A DNA stretch of 64,000 bases from Vicinamibacterales bacterium. Its GTDB lineage: Bacteria; Acidobacteriota; Vicinamibacteria; Vicinamibacterales; UBA2999. The notes beneath the pieces were generated by a model. That model was not told the DNA's origin and made no database searches. It saw nothing but the letters and a program-made list of their open reading frames with translations. The number at the start of each line of letters is the position of its first letter. Position 1 is the stretch's first letter. The position numbers and the translations under genes were made by a program. Of this stretch, positions 8,014-17,051 are shown piece by piece. Location of the stretch: NCBI GenBank assembly GCA_041659285.1, contig JBAZYO010000011.1:62001-126000 (forward strand). Direction: 5' to 3'.

Positions 8014-10896
8014 ATGTTCTCAAAGGGATCAGAGTGGCGGCGGTGGGACCTCCATGTCCACACCCCTGCAACAAACATGAACAACCAGTTCGGTGACTGG
8101 GAGGAGTACCTCAAGGCAATCGAAGCGCATACCGATGTTCGTGTAATCGGCGTGACCGACTACCTCACCTTAGAAGGCTATTCACGGCTGAAATCTGAGA
8201 AGGCGTCAGGGCGCATTCCGAGCGTCGAGCTGCTGATTCCAAACATCGAATTCCGCTTCGCTCCGCCAACCGACAAGGCCACGCCGGTCAATATCCACCT
8301 CCTCGTTTGCCCGGACAATGCTGATCACGAAAAACTGATCAATGAAGCATTGACACGCCTCTCGTGGACATACAACCGGCGTCCCTACTCGTGTACGCGC
8401 GCTCAGTTGATTGACTTGGGAAAGGCATTTGACCCATCGATCAGCGACGAGGTCAAAGCCCTCACCAAGGGCGTCGAGCAATTCAAGATCGATTTCACGG
8501 CCTTTCGAAGTTGGTACGAGGATGAGCATTGGCTAAAGACGAACAGCCTCGTCGTAGTTTCCGCTGGCGACGACGGCCTTTCAGGTTTTCTTAAACAGGG
8601 CGGTTGGGCCGCCCATCGGGAGGAAATTACACGATTTAGTCACATGCTGTTCTCAGGACGTCCAGGCGAGCGTGAGTTTTGGCTTGCACAGGGGGCCGGC
8701 GAAGACGCGGACACGGTTAAGAAGCTCGGAGGCCCGAAACCATGCATCCACGGCTCGGACGCCCATTCGATTGAAAAGCTCTTCAAGCCGGATCAAGATC
8801 GACAATGCTGGGTCAAAGCAAACCCGACGTTTGAGGGCTTGCGCCAGCTGCTCTATGAGCCGGCTGATCGAATTCACATCGGCCCGACGCCGCCCATCTA
8901 CCACGACGAAGCCCGCATTATTAAGTCGATCGGTCTCAGTAAAGCCAACGGCTGGTTCGAGGAGCGCGAGATTGCTCTCAACTCTGGCCTTGTGTCAATC
9001 ATCGGCCAGAAGGGCTCGGGCAAGTCTGCGCTCGCCGAAATGTCGGCCTACACGGCTGGCAGTTGGGACACCGACGAACCTACGAGCTTCCTGAACAGAG
9101 CGGGCGCCAACCTGAACGACCTAACCGTCAGCCTGAATTGGCTGGATGGGAGAACCACCAAGGCAAGACTTGGCGATGCCCAGCCTGCTAATCGGGAAGT
9201 TCGCTATCTATCTCAGAAGTTTGTCGAAAGGCTCTGCTCGGATGACCACATCGGAGGCGAGCTGGTTCGAGAAATTGAGGATGTTGTATTTACTCATATT
9301 GACCCAACCGAGACCCTGAACGCTTCAAACTTCCAGGAACTCAGGTCAGAGCGGACTCATGCAATCAGGACAGAAGCGCAGCGGCTCGCCTCTGAGGTGC
9401 GCGATCTGATTCGAGAGGAGTGTCGTCTTCGCGATAGTCAGAGCCGGCTGCCCGAGAAGCGCAAGCGCGTCACGACCCTGACGGAAGAAAAGGTCGGCCT
9501 GTTGAAACAGATGCCGAAGCCCGCGACTGAGGAGGAAGCGAAGCTACAGGTAGAGTTGCAGGGCAAGCGAGCAGCCCTTGTAGCAATACAACAGAAGATT
9601 GCCAGCGAAAAGCAACGCCTGCAGAAGGTAGCCGATATTAGAGCCCGAGTGCAGCAGTTCACGGTGACCGCCGGTCGGTTTAGTGCCGATCTGGCTGCGC
9701 TCCTGAGCGAAGCGGGTATTCCTGCCGAAGAGCATGCCGCCTTCAAAGCAACCTTCTCCGGCGATACGGACAGCCCACTCTTGAAGCGGACCACAGAATT
9801 GAAAGCATCCGTAGCGGCCCTGGAGGGAGGGAACGACAATCCGGCTGAGCACACCATGCGATGGCTTGAGGCGCAGATCAAAGCCCTTGTGGCCAAGGAG
9901 TCTGTAGACAAGGCCCGTCAGTCCCGCATTCAATCGATCCAGATGCGCATCGCATTGATTGAGGCTGAGCTCATGCGCTTGGACGCCGAGATTAAGCAGA
10001 TAGAAGGACCGGAGAAGCTACGGATTGCAGCTGCATATGAGGAGCGAAGTGCGGCCTATGTCGGCTATTTTGCAAACCTAACGGCTGAGCACAAGACATT
10101 GCAAGAACTCTACGGTCCGGTGAAGAAACATTTGGGATCGGAATCGGCATCTGCCACAGAAAAGGAGCTTGAGTTCGCTATTCAGTGGGAGGCGGATCTG
10201 GAACAGTGGCTCGCACGTGGTGTCGCTCTGTTTGATCAGCGCCGAACCCTGCCCTATGGCACGTTCGCTGAGCTCGGTAAGGCGGCAAAGAACATTCTCG
10301 TTCCTGCTTGGACTTCAGGTGACCCGGCCACAATCAAGCCGGCCGTAGAGATGTTTGTCGCGGAATTCAAGAAACAGTCCCATCGAGACTATCTCAGGGG
10401 CGACACGACGGTGGAGCAGTTTCTTACATGGCTCTATGACGTCGCTCACATCTCGTTGCGCTATGGGTTGAAGTACAACGGCGTGGACCTCGAAAAACTG
10501 TCGCCCGGCACCAAGGGGATCGTCTTGCTGATCTTGTATTTGGGCATGGACACTAGAGATTCACGGCCCTTGATTGTCGACCAGCCGGATGAAAACCTCG
10601 ACAACGAGTCGATCTTTCAGCTCTTGACGGCTTATTTCAGGGCGGCCAAGACGCGACGGCAGATCATTCTGATCACTCACAACCCCAATCTCGTTGTGAA
10701 CGCTGATTCCGAACAGGTCGTCGTAGCGCACTGTTCCCGACAGCCGAACGGCCTGCCGCACATCACCTACGTGAGTGGGGCGCTAGAGGACGATCGGCCA
10801 CCCCAGGCCGGCATAAAGCAACAGGTCTGCCGGATCCTCGAAGGAGGCACGGACGCCTTTCGTCGAAGAGAACGGCGCTACGACTTGCTGCACTGA
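8014..10896 (+). CDS. TrlF-family PHP domain plus SMC-like ATPase (Ppl-type defence protein)
   Basis: A 960-residue fusion. Residues 8-300 are a PHP phosphoesterase-type domain with WDLHVHTP (metal ligands H14, H16), VIGVTDYL and HGSDAH near residue 245. Residues 310-960 form an SMC/RecN-like ATPase split by a long coiled coil (about 440-690): Walker A GQKGSGKS (about 331-338), signature LSPGTKG (about 829), Walker B LIVDQPDENLDN (about 852-863) and ILITHNPNL. This is the TrlF architecture; single-gene systems with a PHP-like domain and ATPase have been reported as anti-phage ('Ppl'). The ATPase probably senses DNA and licenses the PHP domain to cleave a phosphoester; its substrate is unknown. 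The start at ATG 8014 places the PHP motif at the N-terminus, as is normal. Confidence 0.85.
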   Translation: MFSKGSEWRRWDLHVHTPATNMNNQFGDWEEYLKAIEAHTDVRVIGVTDYLTLEGYSRLKSEKASGRIPSVELLIPNIEFRFAPPTDKATPVNIHLLVCPDNADHEKLINEALTRLSWTYNRRPYSCTRAQLIDLGKAFDPSISDEVKALTKGVEQFKIDFTAFRSWYEDEHWLKTNSLVVVSAGDDGLSGFLKQGGWAAHREEITRFSHMLFSGRPGEREFWLAQGAGEDADTVKKLGGPKPCIHGSDAHSIEKLFKPDQDRQCWVKANPTFEGLRQLLYEPADRIHIGPTPPIYHDEARIIKSIGLSKANGWFEEREIALNSGLVSIIGQKGSGKSALAEMSAYTAGSWDTDEPTSFLNRAGANLNDLTVSLNWLDGRTTKARLGDAQPANREVRYLSQKFVERLCSDDHIGGELVREIEDVVFTHIDPTETLNASNFQELRSERTHAIRTEAQRLASEVRDLIREECRLRDSQSRLPEKRKRVTTLTEEKVGLLKQMPKPATEEEAKLQVELQGKRAALVAIQQKIASEKQRLQKVADIRARVQQFTVTAGRFSADLAALLSEAGIPAEEHAAFKATFSGDTDSPLLKRTTELKASVAALEGGNDNPAEHTMRWLEAQIKALVAKESVDKARQSRIQSIQMRIALIEAELMRLDAEIKQIEGPEKLRIAAAYEERSAAYVGYFANLTAEHKTLQELYGPVKKHLGSESASATEKELEFAIQWEADLEQWLARGVALFDQRRTLPYGTFAELGKAAKNILVPAWTSGDPATIKPAVEMFVAEFKKQSHRDYLRGDTTVEQFLTWLYDVAHISLRYGLKYNGVDLEKLSPGTKGIVLLILYLGMDTRDSRPLIVDQPDENLDNESIFQLLTAYFRAAKTRRQIILITHNPNLVVNADSEQVVVAHCSRQPNGLPHITYVSGALEDDRPPQAGIKQQVCRILEGGTDAFRRRERRYDLLH

Positions 10897-10989
10897 GACC
10901 CTCAAGAGCCTAATGTCTCGGGATCATGAGCATACGGAGAACACCTCGTAAGCCCTTCCTGCACACTCCCGCAGCGCATGTGACCCCTG

Positions 10990-11182
10990 TTGCTCGGCTT
11001 GCCTGCCGCGCTGCTGCTGACGCAAGCATTGGGCGCATATCTGTTCGAGATCCAACCGCACGACCCGTCTGTGTACCTAGTGGTCATTGGGTGCCTTCTT
11101 GCTGACGGCCTTGACGGCAGCCTACGTCCCCGCCAGACGCGCGATGCAGATCGACCCGGTAACGGCGCTACGCGCTGAATGA
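10990..11182 (+). pseudogene. 3' fragment of an ADOP permease gene
   Basis: This fragment reads LLGLPAALLLTQALGAYLF, then after a one-base insertion near 11090 the frame is lost; in the corrected frame it ends RRAMQIDPVTALRAE. It is clearly similar at DNA level, with scattered mismatches, to 33098-33289, the end of another decayed permease. Similarity begins abruptly at about 10990 and continues a few bases past the stop (GCTGAATGACGTAGC in both). The rest of the gene-free stretch 10897-11331 shows nothing recognisable. Confidence 0.75.
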
Positions 11183-11331
11183 CGTAGCGGTTGATCTCCC
11201 GACGCTTGGGCCTTGCTCCCAGGGGCTTCGCTTGCGATCGGCATCGCTGCTAACGCTTCCAGCCGTTGAGGCTAGCCCCACAGCGAGCTTGTGGACCATC
11301 GAGAGCATGCCGAATAGAATTGCCGCCATCC

Positions 11332-12285
11332 ATGTCTCTGACGGACCGTCTTGGCCAGTTGTTCGATGTCTTCTCGAACCGCCAGAAGGCTCACGGCCCC
11401 GGCTACAAGCCACCGACCATTTCGCGCGAGTTGCACGGGCGAATCCTACTGCTTTACGACGAGGTCATCTCTGGACGCCTGAATACGCGCGGATGGGGCT
11501 ACGCCGAAGACCACGGCGCCGCGTTCTTCGCTCAGATTCACCAGGCCCTGCGACTGCTTTACGGACGGGCGAATCTCGCCGAACAGCGGCAGCGCAGCGA
11601 AGCCGAAGACGTCATGGCCTTCACGAATCAGTGCACGGCGGAGCATCTCTTTGATTTCATCGAGGCGAGCTTCAAGCTGGACGTGTCGTCACGCATGCTC
11701 GGCGAGGAGAATCAATTCGTCGCTGCACTTAACGACATCTTCCGACGAGACGGCGCACCGTTCCAGCTTCTTCCAGGCATCACGCGGGAAGAGCCGGGCC
11801 CGCGCTACGTCAGCATCATCCGCGTGGCGTTCCCGCGCGTGGTGCGCGTGGATGAGGAGGCCGCGCACACTGAAGCCGTGCTCCCGGCGCTCTCGGTGCT
11901 CGCCGACCCCGTCTATGCGGGCGCGGACGACGAGTTCCGCCGAGCGTTGCAGGACTACCGGGCCGCGGACTATGCCGACTGCCTCGGGAAGTGCGGCAGC
12001 GCCTTCGAGAGCGTGCTGAAGGTCCTCTGCAAGAGGAATGGCATCACGGTTCAACCGGGCAAAGACACCTCCGGGCATCTCATTCCGGCCGTTCTGGCGA
12101 AGTCGACGCTCGACGCCGGCACGTTTCAGGAACCACTCACACTCGTCGCCCGAATGCGCAATCGCTTGAGCAGCTCGCATGGCGGCGGGTCCACCGTGCG
12201 CAACGTAGACCGTCACGTCGCGCAATATGCCGTGACCGCGACGGCAGCTGCCATCGTCCTTCTGGTGCAGGACATGGGCAAGTAA
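11332..12285 (+). CDS. Abortive-infection family protein (STM4504/CBY_0614-like) with HEPN-like C-terminus
   Basis: A 317-residue protein. The N-terminus (LTDRLGQLFDVFSNRQK, then SRELHGRILLLYDEV) resembles the AbiJ/STM4504-type N-domain. The C-terminal third has the abortive-infection module DYRAADYADCLGKCGSAFES, LKVLCKRNG, and RMRNRLSSSHGGGS, which fits the Rx4-6H motif of HEPN ribonucleases. HEPN toxins cut RNA to halt growth on infection; that activity is inferred, not shown. ATG 11332 was chosen because the protein then begins at the conserved LFDVF block; a longer frame from 11266 has no homology-like content. It follows the TrlF gene on the same strand with a permease remnant between. 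Confidence 0.72.
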   Translation: MSLTDRLGQLFDVFSNRQKAHGPGYKPPTISRELHGRILLLYDEVISGRLNTRGWGYAEDHGAAFFAQIHQALRLLYGRANLAEQRQRSEAEDVMAFTNQCTAEHLFDFIEASFKLDVSSRMLGEENQFVAALNDIFRRDGAPFQLLPGITREEPGPRYVSIIRVAFPRVVRVDEEAAHTEAVLPALSVLADPVYAGADDEFRRALQDYRAADYADCLGKCGSAFESVLKVLCKRNGITVQPGKDTSGHLIPAVLAKSTLDAGTFQEPLTLVARMRNRLSSSHGGGSTVRNVDRHVAQYAVTATAAAIVLLVQDMGK

Positions 12286-12814
12286 ACCTCGCGATGCCTG
12301 ACTTGTGTGTGCTGGCGCAAAAGCGCCCTAAGCGGGAAACGCGGGGTTCCAGATATTGATGATGAATCTGTCGCTCTGGGCGACGCAGACGCCGCCGCGC
12401 TCCGCGAAGCACTGGATCCAGTGGCTTTCGCTGTATTCCGTCTGCTCCCAGTTATCGTGATTCCCGGTCTCGATGCCATCGAGGTTCTTTCCCCTTGAGG
12501 AAGTTACCCCGCAGGGCATGCTCCCCGGCCGCGTGACGTCTGAGGCCGTTGGCACATGGGTAGGCGGCGCAGGGTATTGTCAGCAGCGACCAGATTTACG
12601 GTATGTGTTGAGTTACGTCGTCGGGTAAGAGTAGGCGGCGCGTGCCAGCACTGGCCGTAGGCCGACCGATCCGTGCGCAATTCTGGAGCGAACTGCGGCC
12701 GGAGCAGGTCCATCTTTGGGGCTCATGCATCTAGGGCCGGCCCGCAAGGTTATTTCCATACGAATCATGACGTCATGAAATACCGCTTGCCGCCAAGTAG
12801 CTAGTTGGGTGAGA
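12286..12814. other. Gene-poor stretch
   Basis: No intact gene is convincing here. The overlapping frames on both strands have the arginine/serine/alanine-rich composition of shadow frames. The one protein-like stretch is the short minus-strand fragment listed at 12328-12492. Confidence 0.5.
12328..12492 (-). pseudogene. Possible C-terminal gene fragment, unknown function
   Basis: The minus frame ending at 12328 reads NLDGIETGNHDNWEQTEY, then SHWIQCFAERGGVC and a tail FIINIWNPAFPA before the stop. Composition (aromatic residues, balanced charges) looks like real protein, unlike neighbouring frames. Upstream of about 12492 the frame becomes proline/serine-rich with no plausible start, so it may be the end of a truncated gene. 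I do not recognise the family. Confidence 0.3.
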
Positions 12815-12837
12815 CTCCTATCGAATCTCGATAGGAG
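12815..12837. promoter_or_regulatory. Perfect inverted repeat, likely PadR operator
   Basis: CTCCTATCGA at 12815-12824 and its exact complement TCGATAGGAG at 12828-12837 are separated by three bases. The right arm contains the GGAG ribosome-binding site of the PadR gene starting at 12843, so a bound dimer would cover both promoter-proximal DNA and the translation start region. PadR regulators commonly repress their own operon from such sites. Confidence 0.6.
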
Positions 12838-12842
12838 CCCCG

Positions 12843-13172
12843 ATGAACGATACTCGAGCAACCGTTCTGCAAGGCACGCTGGATCTTCTGATTCTCAAGG
12901 CGCTCAGCCCCGGCGAGTTGCATGGCTTGGGCGTCTCTCGGCGCATCGAGCAGATCACCCGGGGCACCTTCTCTGTCCAGCCCGGTTCGCTCTTTCCCGC
13001 TTTGCACCGTCTCGAGGAGGCCGGGGCTCTATCGTCGGACTGGCAACCGTCAGAGAACAACCGGCGCGCCAAGTTCTACGCGCTCACCAAGTCGGGGCGA
13101 CGGCGTCTCGGGGATGAAACCGCCCAGTGGAATCGTGTAGCGATGGCGATTGGCCACGCGCTTGAGACGTAA
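12843..13172 (+). CDS. PadR family transcriptional regulator (acidobacterial type)
   Basis: A 109-residue winged-helix regulator: VLQGTLDLLILKALSPGELH, QPGSLFPALHRLEEAGAL, then ENNRRAKFYALTKSGRRRL. It has GGAG five bases before the ATG and a perfect 10-bp-arm palindrome overlapping that site. The permease gene begins two bases after its stop, so this is a two-gene unit, probably extended by the S41 peptidase at 15904. It presumably represses its own unit. Confidence 0.92.
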   Translation: MNDTRATVLQGTLDLLILKALSPGELHGLGVSRRIEQITRGTFSVQPGSLFPALHRLEEAGALSSDWQPSENNRRAKFYALTKSGRRRLGDETAQWNRVAMAIGHALET

Positions 13173-13174
13173 CC

Positions 13175-15862
13175 GTGCTGGTCTCACGCCTGCGTAGCCT
13201 CTGGCGCAATCTCCGCCACCGCGATCGAGTCGAACGCGACCTGGATGACGAGATGAACTCGACACTCGATCTCTTGATTGACGAGAAGATTGCAGCCGGC
13301 CTCGCGCCAATTGAAGCGCGTCGCCGGGCGATGATCGAACTCAATCGGATCGAGCCGATCAAGGAACAGGTGCGGGACATCAGGATGGGGATGCTGATAG
13401 AAACAGCTTTTCAGGATCTGAAGTGCGCGTTCCGTCAGATGCGCCGCTCGCCCGGATTCGCGGCGTCGGCGGTGCTCACGCTCGCCATCGGCATCGGCGC
13501 CAATGCCACCATGGTGAGCGTTCTCAATGCCCTGGTATACAAACGGCTGCCGGTTCCCAATCCCGACGGCCTCGTCAGTCTGACAACCGTTGACGAACGC
13601 GGGCGTGAACGCTATTTGCCCTATGCTGCCGTTCACGCATTCCTCGCGACTGGGCCCTTCTCCACATTGTGCGGCTACAACGGCGGTGGCGTCTCGACCG
13701 TGGAGGCGAACGGCATTCCCGCCATGGCTCTGTATGCGTTTATCTCCGGCGGCTGCTTCGAGATCTTTGGTGTCGCGCCATTCATGGGCCGGCCGATTGT
13801 TGCCGACGATGCCCCATGGTCGGCGCCGGGCAACAAAGTCGCGGTCATCAGTCACCGCTTCTGGACTCGGATGTTCAGCCGCGATCCCGCAGTAATCGGC
13901 AGGACCTTTCGCGTTGAAACCATCGAGCTGACCGTCATCGGCGTGACACCGGAAGGATTCGGCGGTTTGCACGTGGATACGGCGGTCGACTTCTTTGTGC
14001 CTCCCGACACGATCTTTCCCGCGCCAAAGGAACGGCGGCCCGTCGCGACCCAACTCGTCGGCCGGCTGCGGGATGGCGTTTCGTTCGAACAGGCTTCCGC
14101 GCGGGTCGCCGCGATGTGGCCGGAAATAAGGTCCGCCACCACCGGCGACGTCACCAAGGCCTCCGAAGGGGCGAATCTTTACGGAAACACCACGAACCTT
14201 GCGCAGATCGGGACAGGCATTTCCTCAACATTGCGCCGCCGGTACGGCACGGCTTTTCGCATCGTGGCCGCATTGACGACGCTGCTGCTGGTGCTGATGT
14301 GCGTGAACGTCGGCGGCCTGCTGTTGACGCGGCTCAGCGCACGCAGCAACGAACTGGCGGTGAGGCTCGCGCTCGGTGGTAGTCGTTACCGTATCGCGCA
14401 GCAGATGCTGGTCGAGGGACTGGTCCTCTCTATTTTGGGCACCGCGTTGGCAATTCCGCTGTCGTACGCGCTCGTCGCACAGATCGATTCGTTCATGCCG
14501 CAAAGCCGCATCCACCGGACAATCGACCTGACACCGGATGCGTCGATTCTTGCGCTGATGGCGGTAATTGGGGTGCTGGCCGGTGTGCTGATTACAGCAC
14601 TGCCAGTATGGCTTGCTGTCCGCCGGCAGGTTTCCGCTCCGTTTACCTGGGACCGGACGGTCGCCCCGTCGACGAATAGGTGGGTGCGTGGCCTGCTGAT
14701 CGTGCAGGTCGCAGTAGCGGTGGTGATTGTGATCGGCGCCGGCTTGCTCGTGAAGTCCCTGTACTTGCTTCAGCGCGTGGACATCGGAGTCAGGACTGCG
14801 AATGTCATCGACGTCGACCTGTTTCCACTGCCTCGTGGCCGCTCGGCGACGCCGGCGTCCGCGACGGGCACCATCTCCGACTCCCATTACCCGGCAATGC
14901 TCGAGCGGATCGCAGCGTTGCCCGGCGTGCAATCCGTCGGGATGTCGCAGGCATTTCCGCGACAGACTTTCGCCCCTGCGACCCCGGTCTCGTTCGTCGG
15001 CGAGCCCGAGTCGGACATCCTATCGCTAGCCGACACCGCGTCGCCGGGGTTCTTCGAGACTGTCGGCACACCACTGATCGCCGGACGATTTTTTACGTGG
15101 TCGGACAGCGCGGCCGCGGCCCGGGTTTGCATCGTTACGGAAAGCCTCGCACGACAGTTACGGCCGGATGGCGATGTACTGCAGCGCCGTATTCGGTTCG
15201 GCACGCTGCGGGACCGCCAGGACATGACCATCGTTGGCGTGGTCGGCAACCTCAATCTCGGCAACCTCCGTGTTGAACAGCCGCCGATTGCGTTCGTGCC
15301 ACCGGCGCTATCAGGCGCGAACTTCAGCGCGCCGAACATCCTGATCGCAACGACCAACAGCCTGGAATCGACTGCACCCGCCGTTCGCGCAATCTTGGCG
15401 GAAACCGGAAGGGAGTATGCCCGGGAGATCGTGACCCTCGAAGAATTGTTCGCGCGCGCTCCCTCGAGTGAGCGTATGACCGCGACACTGGCCGGCGTGA
15501 TGGGCGGGCTGGCGGTTTTGCTCGCCGTAATCGGCATTCATGGCGTCCTGTCCTACTCCGTGACCCGCCGCACGCGCGAGATTGGCGTGCGCGTCGCGGT
15601 TGGCGCGGACCCGGGGATGGTGGCACGGTCGGTAATCAGGGACGCCAGCGTCCTCACTATGATCGGATTGGCCGTCGGCGTTCCAGCGGCTTTCCTAGCC
15701 GCCCGATTGTTGAGGGCGATGCTGTTCGGAATTTCCGAAACCGACACGCTCACCTTCATTGCTTCCGGAGCGATCTTCCTGGTGATTGGCCTGCTGGCCG
15801 GGATTCTTCCTGCGCGCAAGGCTGCGAACGTCGACCCTGTTATCGCGCTACGCTCGGAGTAG
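13175..15862 (+). CDS. ADOP-type ABC transporter permease
   Basis: An 895-residue permease with GTG start two bases after the PadR stop. The helical N-domain (RDRVERDLDDEMNSTLDLL, ARRRAMIELNRIEPIKEQ) is followed by FRQMRRSPGFAASAVLTLAI and the first membrane segment, a MacB-like periplasmic domain, FtsX helices around residues 360-470, a second transmembrane/periplasmic unit and a last FtsX block with SVTRRTREIGVRVAVGADP, ending NVDPVIALRSE. Its first periplasmic domain shares LCGYNGGGV and VAVISHRFWTRMF blocks with the permease at 17052-19505 (GTCGYNAGV, VAVISHRLWMRIF), so the two are close paralogues. Cargo unknown. Confidence 0.92.
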   Translation: MLVSRLRSLWRNLRHRDRVERDLDDEMNSTLDLLIDEKIAAGLAPIEARRRAMIELNRIEPIKEQVRDIRMGMLIETAFQDLKCAFRQMRRSPGFAASAVLTLAIGIGANATMVSVLNALVYKRLPVPNPDGLVSLTTVDERGRERYLPYAAVHAFLATGPFSTLCGYNGGGVSTVEANGIPAMALYAFISGGCFEIFGVAPFMGRPIVADDAPWSAPGNKVAVISHRFWTRMFSRDPAVIGRTFRVETIELTVIGVTPEGFGGLHVDTAVDFFVPPDTIFPAPKERRPVATQLVGRLRDGVSFEQASARVAAMWPEIRSATTGDVTKASEGANLYGNTTNLAQIGTGISSTLRRRYGTAFRIVAALTTLLLVLMCVNVGGLLLTRLSARSNELAVRLALGGSRYRIAQQMLVEGLVLSILGTALAIPLSYALVAQIDSFMPQSRIHRTIDLTPDASILALMAVIGVLAGVLITALPVWLAVRRQVSAPFTWDRTVAPSTNRWVRGLLIVQVAVAVVIVIGAGLLVKSLYLLQRVDIGVRTANVIDVDLFPLPRGRSATPASATGTISDSHYPAMLERIAALPGVQSVGMSQAFPRQTFAPATPVSFVGEPESDILSLADTASPGFFETVGTPLIAGRFFTWSDSAAAARVCIVTESLARQLRPDGDVLQRRIRFGTLRDRQDMTIVGVVGNLNLGNLRVEQPPIAFVPPALSGANFSAPNILIATTNSLESTAPAVRAILAETGREYAREIVTLEELFARAPSSERMTATLAGVMGGLAVLLAVIGIHGVLSYSVTRRTREIGVRVAVGADPGMVARSVIRDASVLTMIGLAVGVPAAFLAARLLRAMLFGISETDTLTFIASGAIFLVIGLLAGILPARKAANVDPVIALRSE

Positions 15863-15903
15863 TTTTCCTTCAGCTCTCACTGAATCTCTTGCCAGAGGAC
15901 ATC

Positions 15904-16926
15904 ATGCCCAAGGACAGCCGAATTGCGCCCGTCGCTAGAATGATTCTTACGTACCTCGTGTGGGTAGCCAGTTGTTCGTTGGCGACAGCACAAACCGCAT
16001 CGTCGCCGGCCCTCTCAGACACCGCTCGCAACTACGTCGAGTCGGTGATCACATTGGCTCAGACCAACTCGATCAACCGGGCCACAATTGACTGGCCAAT
16101 GGTGCGACGGGAGGTTCTCTCCCGAGCCGCAGGTGCTCAAGTGCCGGCCGATACGCACGCCGCCGTCCAATGGCTTGTGACAGCGCTAGGAGACCGCCAC
16201 AGCGCCTTCCTCGACCCCGCAGCGCTTAAGTCGCTGCCGGCGCGCAGTGCGGCGGCAGCGGGCGCACCTGTGGGCCGGATTGTTGATGATCGCTTTGGGT
16301 ATGTGCTGGTCCCCACATTCGGTTCGCCGGATCAAGCGCTAATAGACAAGTTCGCAACCGACCTCCAAGGGGTAATCGGTTCGGTTGAGGCTTCTATGCC
16401 CTGCGGGTGGATCGTCGATTTGCGTACAAATGGCGGTGGCAATATGTGGCCAATGCTGGCTGGTATCGGCCCGGTTTTGGGTGCGGGCCGCCTCGGTTCA
16501 TTTCGGAATCCCGACGGCAGTGGCGCCTCGTGGTCCTACGAGAACGGCGAGGCGAAATCCGATGGTCGCACCCTCGCGAGGACCCTCAACCCTACGGTCA
16601 ATCTTCATGTCGATGCGCCGCCGGTTGCGGTCTTAGTCGGGCCGGCCACAGCCAGTTCCGGCGAGGCCATCGCGATTGCGTTCCGTGGCCGTTCCTCAAC
16701 GCGCTTGTTTGGAGCAACGACGCGCGGGCTGACGACCGCAAACCGTGTCTTCCCTCTGTCCGACGGCTCCCTCCTCAATTTGACGACTGGGGCTTTTGTG
16801 GACCGGACAGGAACGCCATACCAAGAAGGCGTGAAGCCGGACGACCTATGGGACGGTCCGTCTGAAGTCGGCAAAGGCAGCCTGCCTCTCAGTTGGTTGG
16901 CGGCACAGAGCGGGTGCTCAAAGTGA
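15904..16926 (+). CDS. S41 family peptidase (secreted)
   Basis: A 340-residue exported protein with a signal peptide ending near SLATAQT. The S41/tail-specific protease core is visible: YVLVPTFGSPDQALIDKF, CGWIVDLRTNGGGNMWPML, then GPATASSGEAIAIAFRGR with the nucleophile serine, followed by RLFGATTRGLTTAN. S41 enzymes of this type cleave peptides in the periplasm. The ATG at 15904 was preferred over an upstream TTG at 15889 because AGAGGAC lies just before it. It follows the ADOP gene by 41 bp on the same strand and may be the third gene of that unit. Confidence 0.88.
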   Translation: MPKDSRIAPVARMILTYLVWVASCSLATAQTASSPALSDTARNYVESVITLAQTNSINRATIDWPMVRREVLSRAAGAQVPADTHAAVQWLVTALGDRHSAFLDPAALKSLPARSAAAAGAPVGRIVDDRFGYVLVPTFGSPDQALIDKFATDLQGVIGSVEASMPCGWIVDLRTNGGGNMWPMLAGIGPVLGAGRLGSFRNPDGSGASWSYENGEAKSDGRTLARTLNPTVNLHVDAPPVAVLVGPATASSGEAIAIAFRGRSSTRLFGATTRGLTTANRVFPLSDGSLLNLTTGAFVDRTGTPYQEGVKPDDLWDGPSEVGKGSLPLSWLAAQSGCSK

Positions 16927-17051
16927 TGGCCTTCGGCCGCCACTATCGCTCGATTGCAGCAATCGAAGATGTCCGACTACCGTAGGCTCCGATGCCTCGC
17001 ACACGAGAATCGAACCGGCATGCAGCCGAGTGCCAACTTTGATGACCTGCT

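Noticed and set aside
13184..14053. 289-codon antisense frame inside a permease gene
   Set aside because: It lies wholly inside the coding frame of a clear ADOP gene; long antisense frames are common in GC-rich genes.
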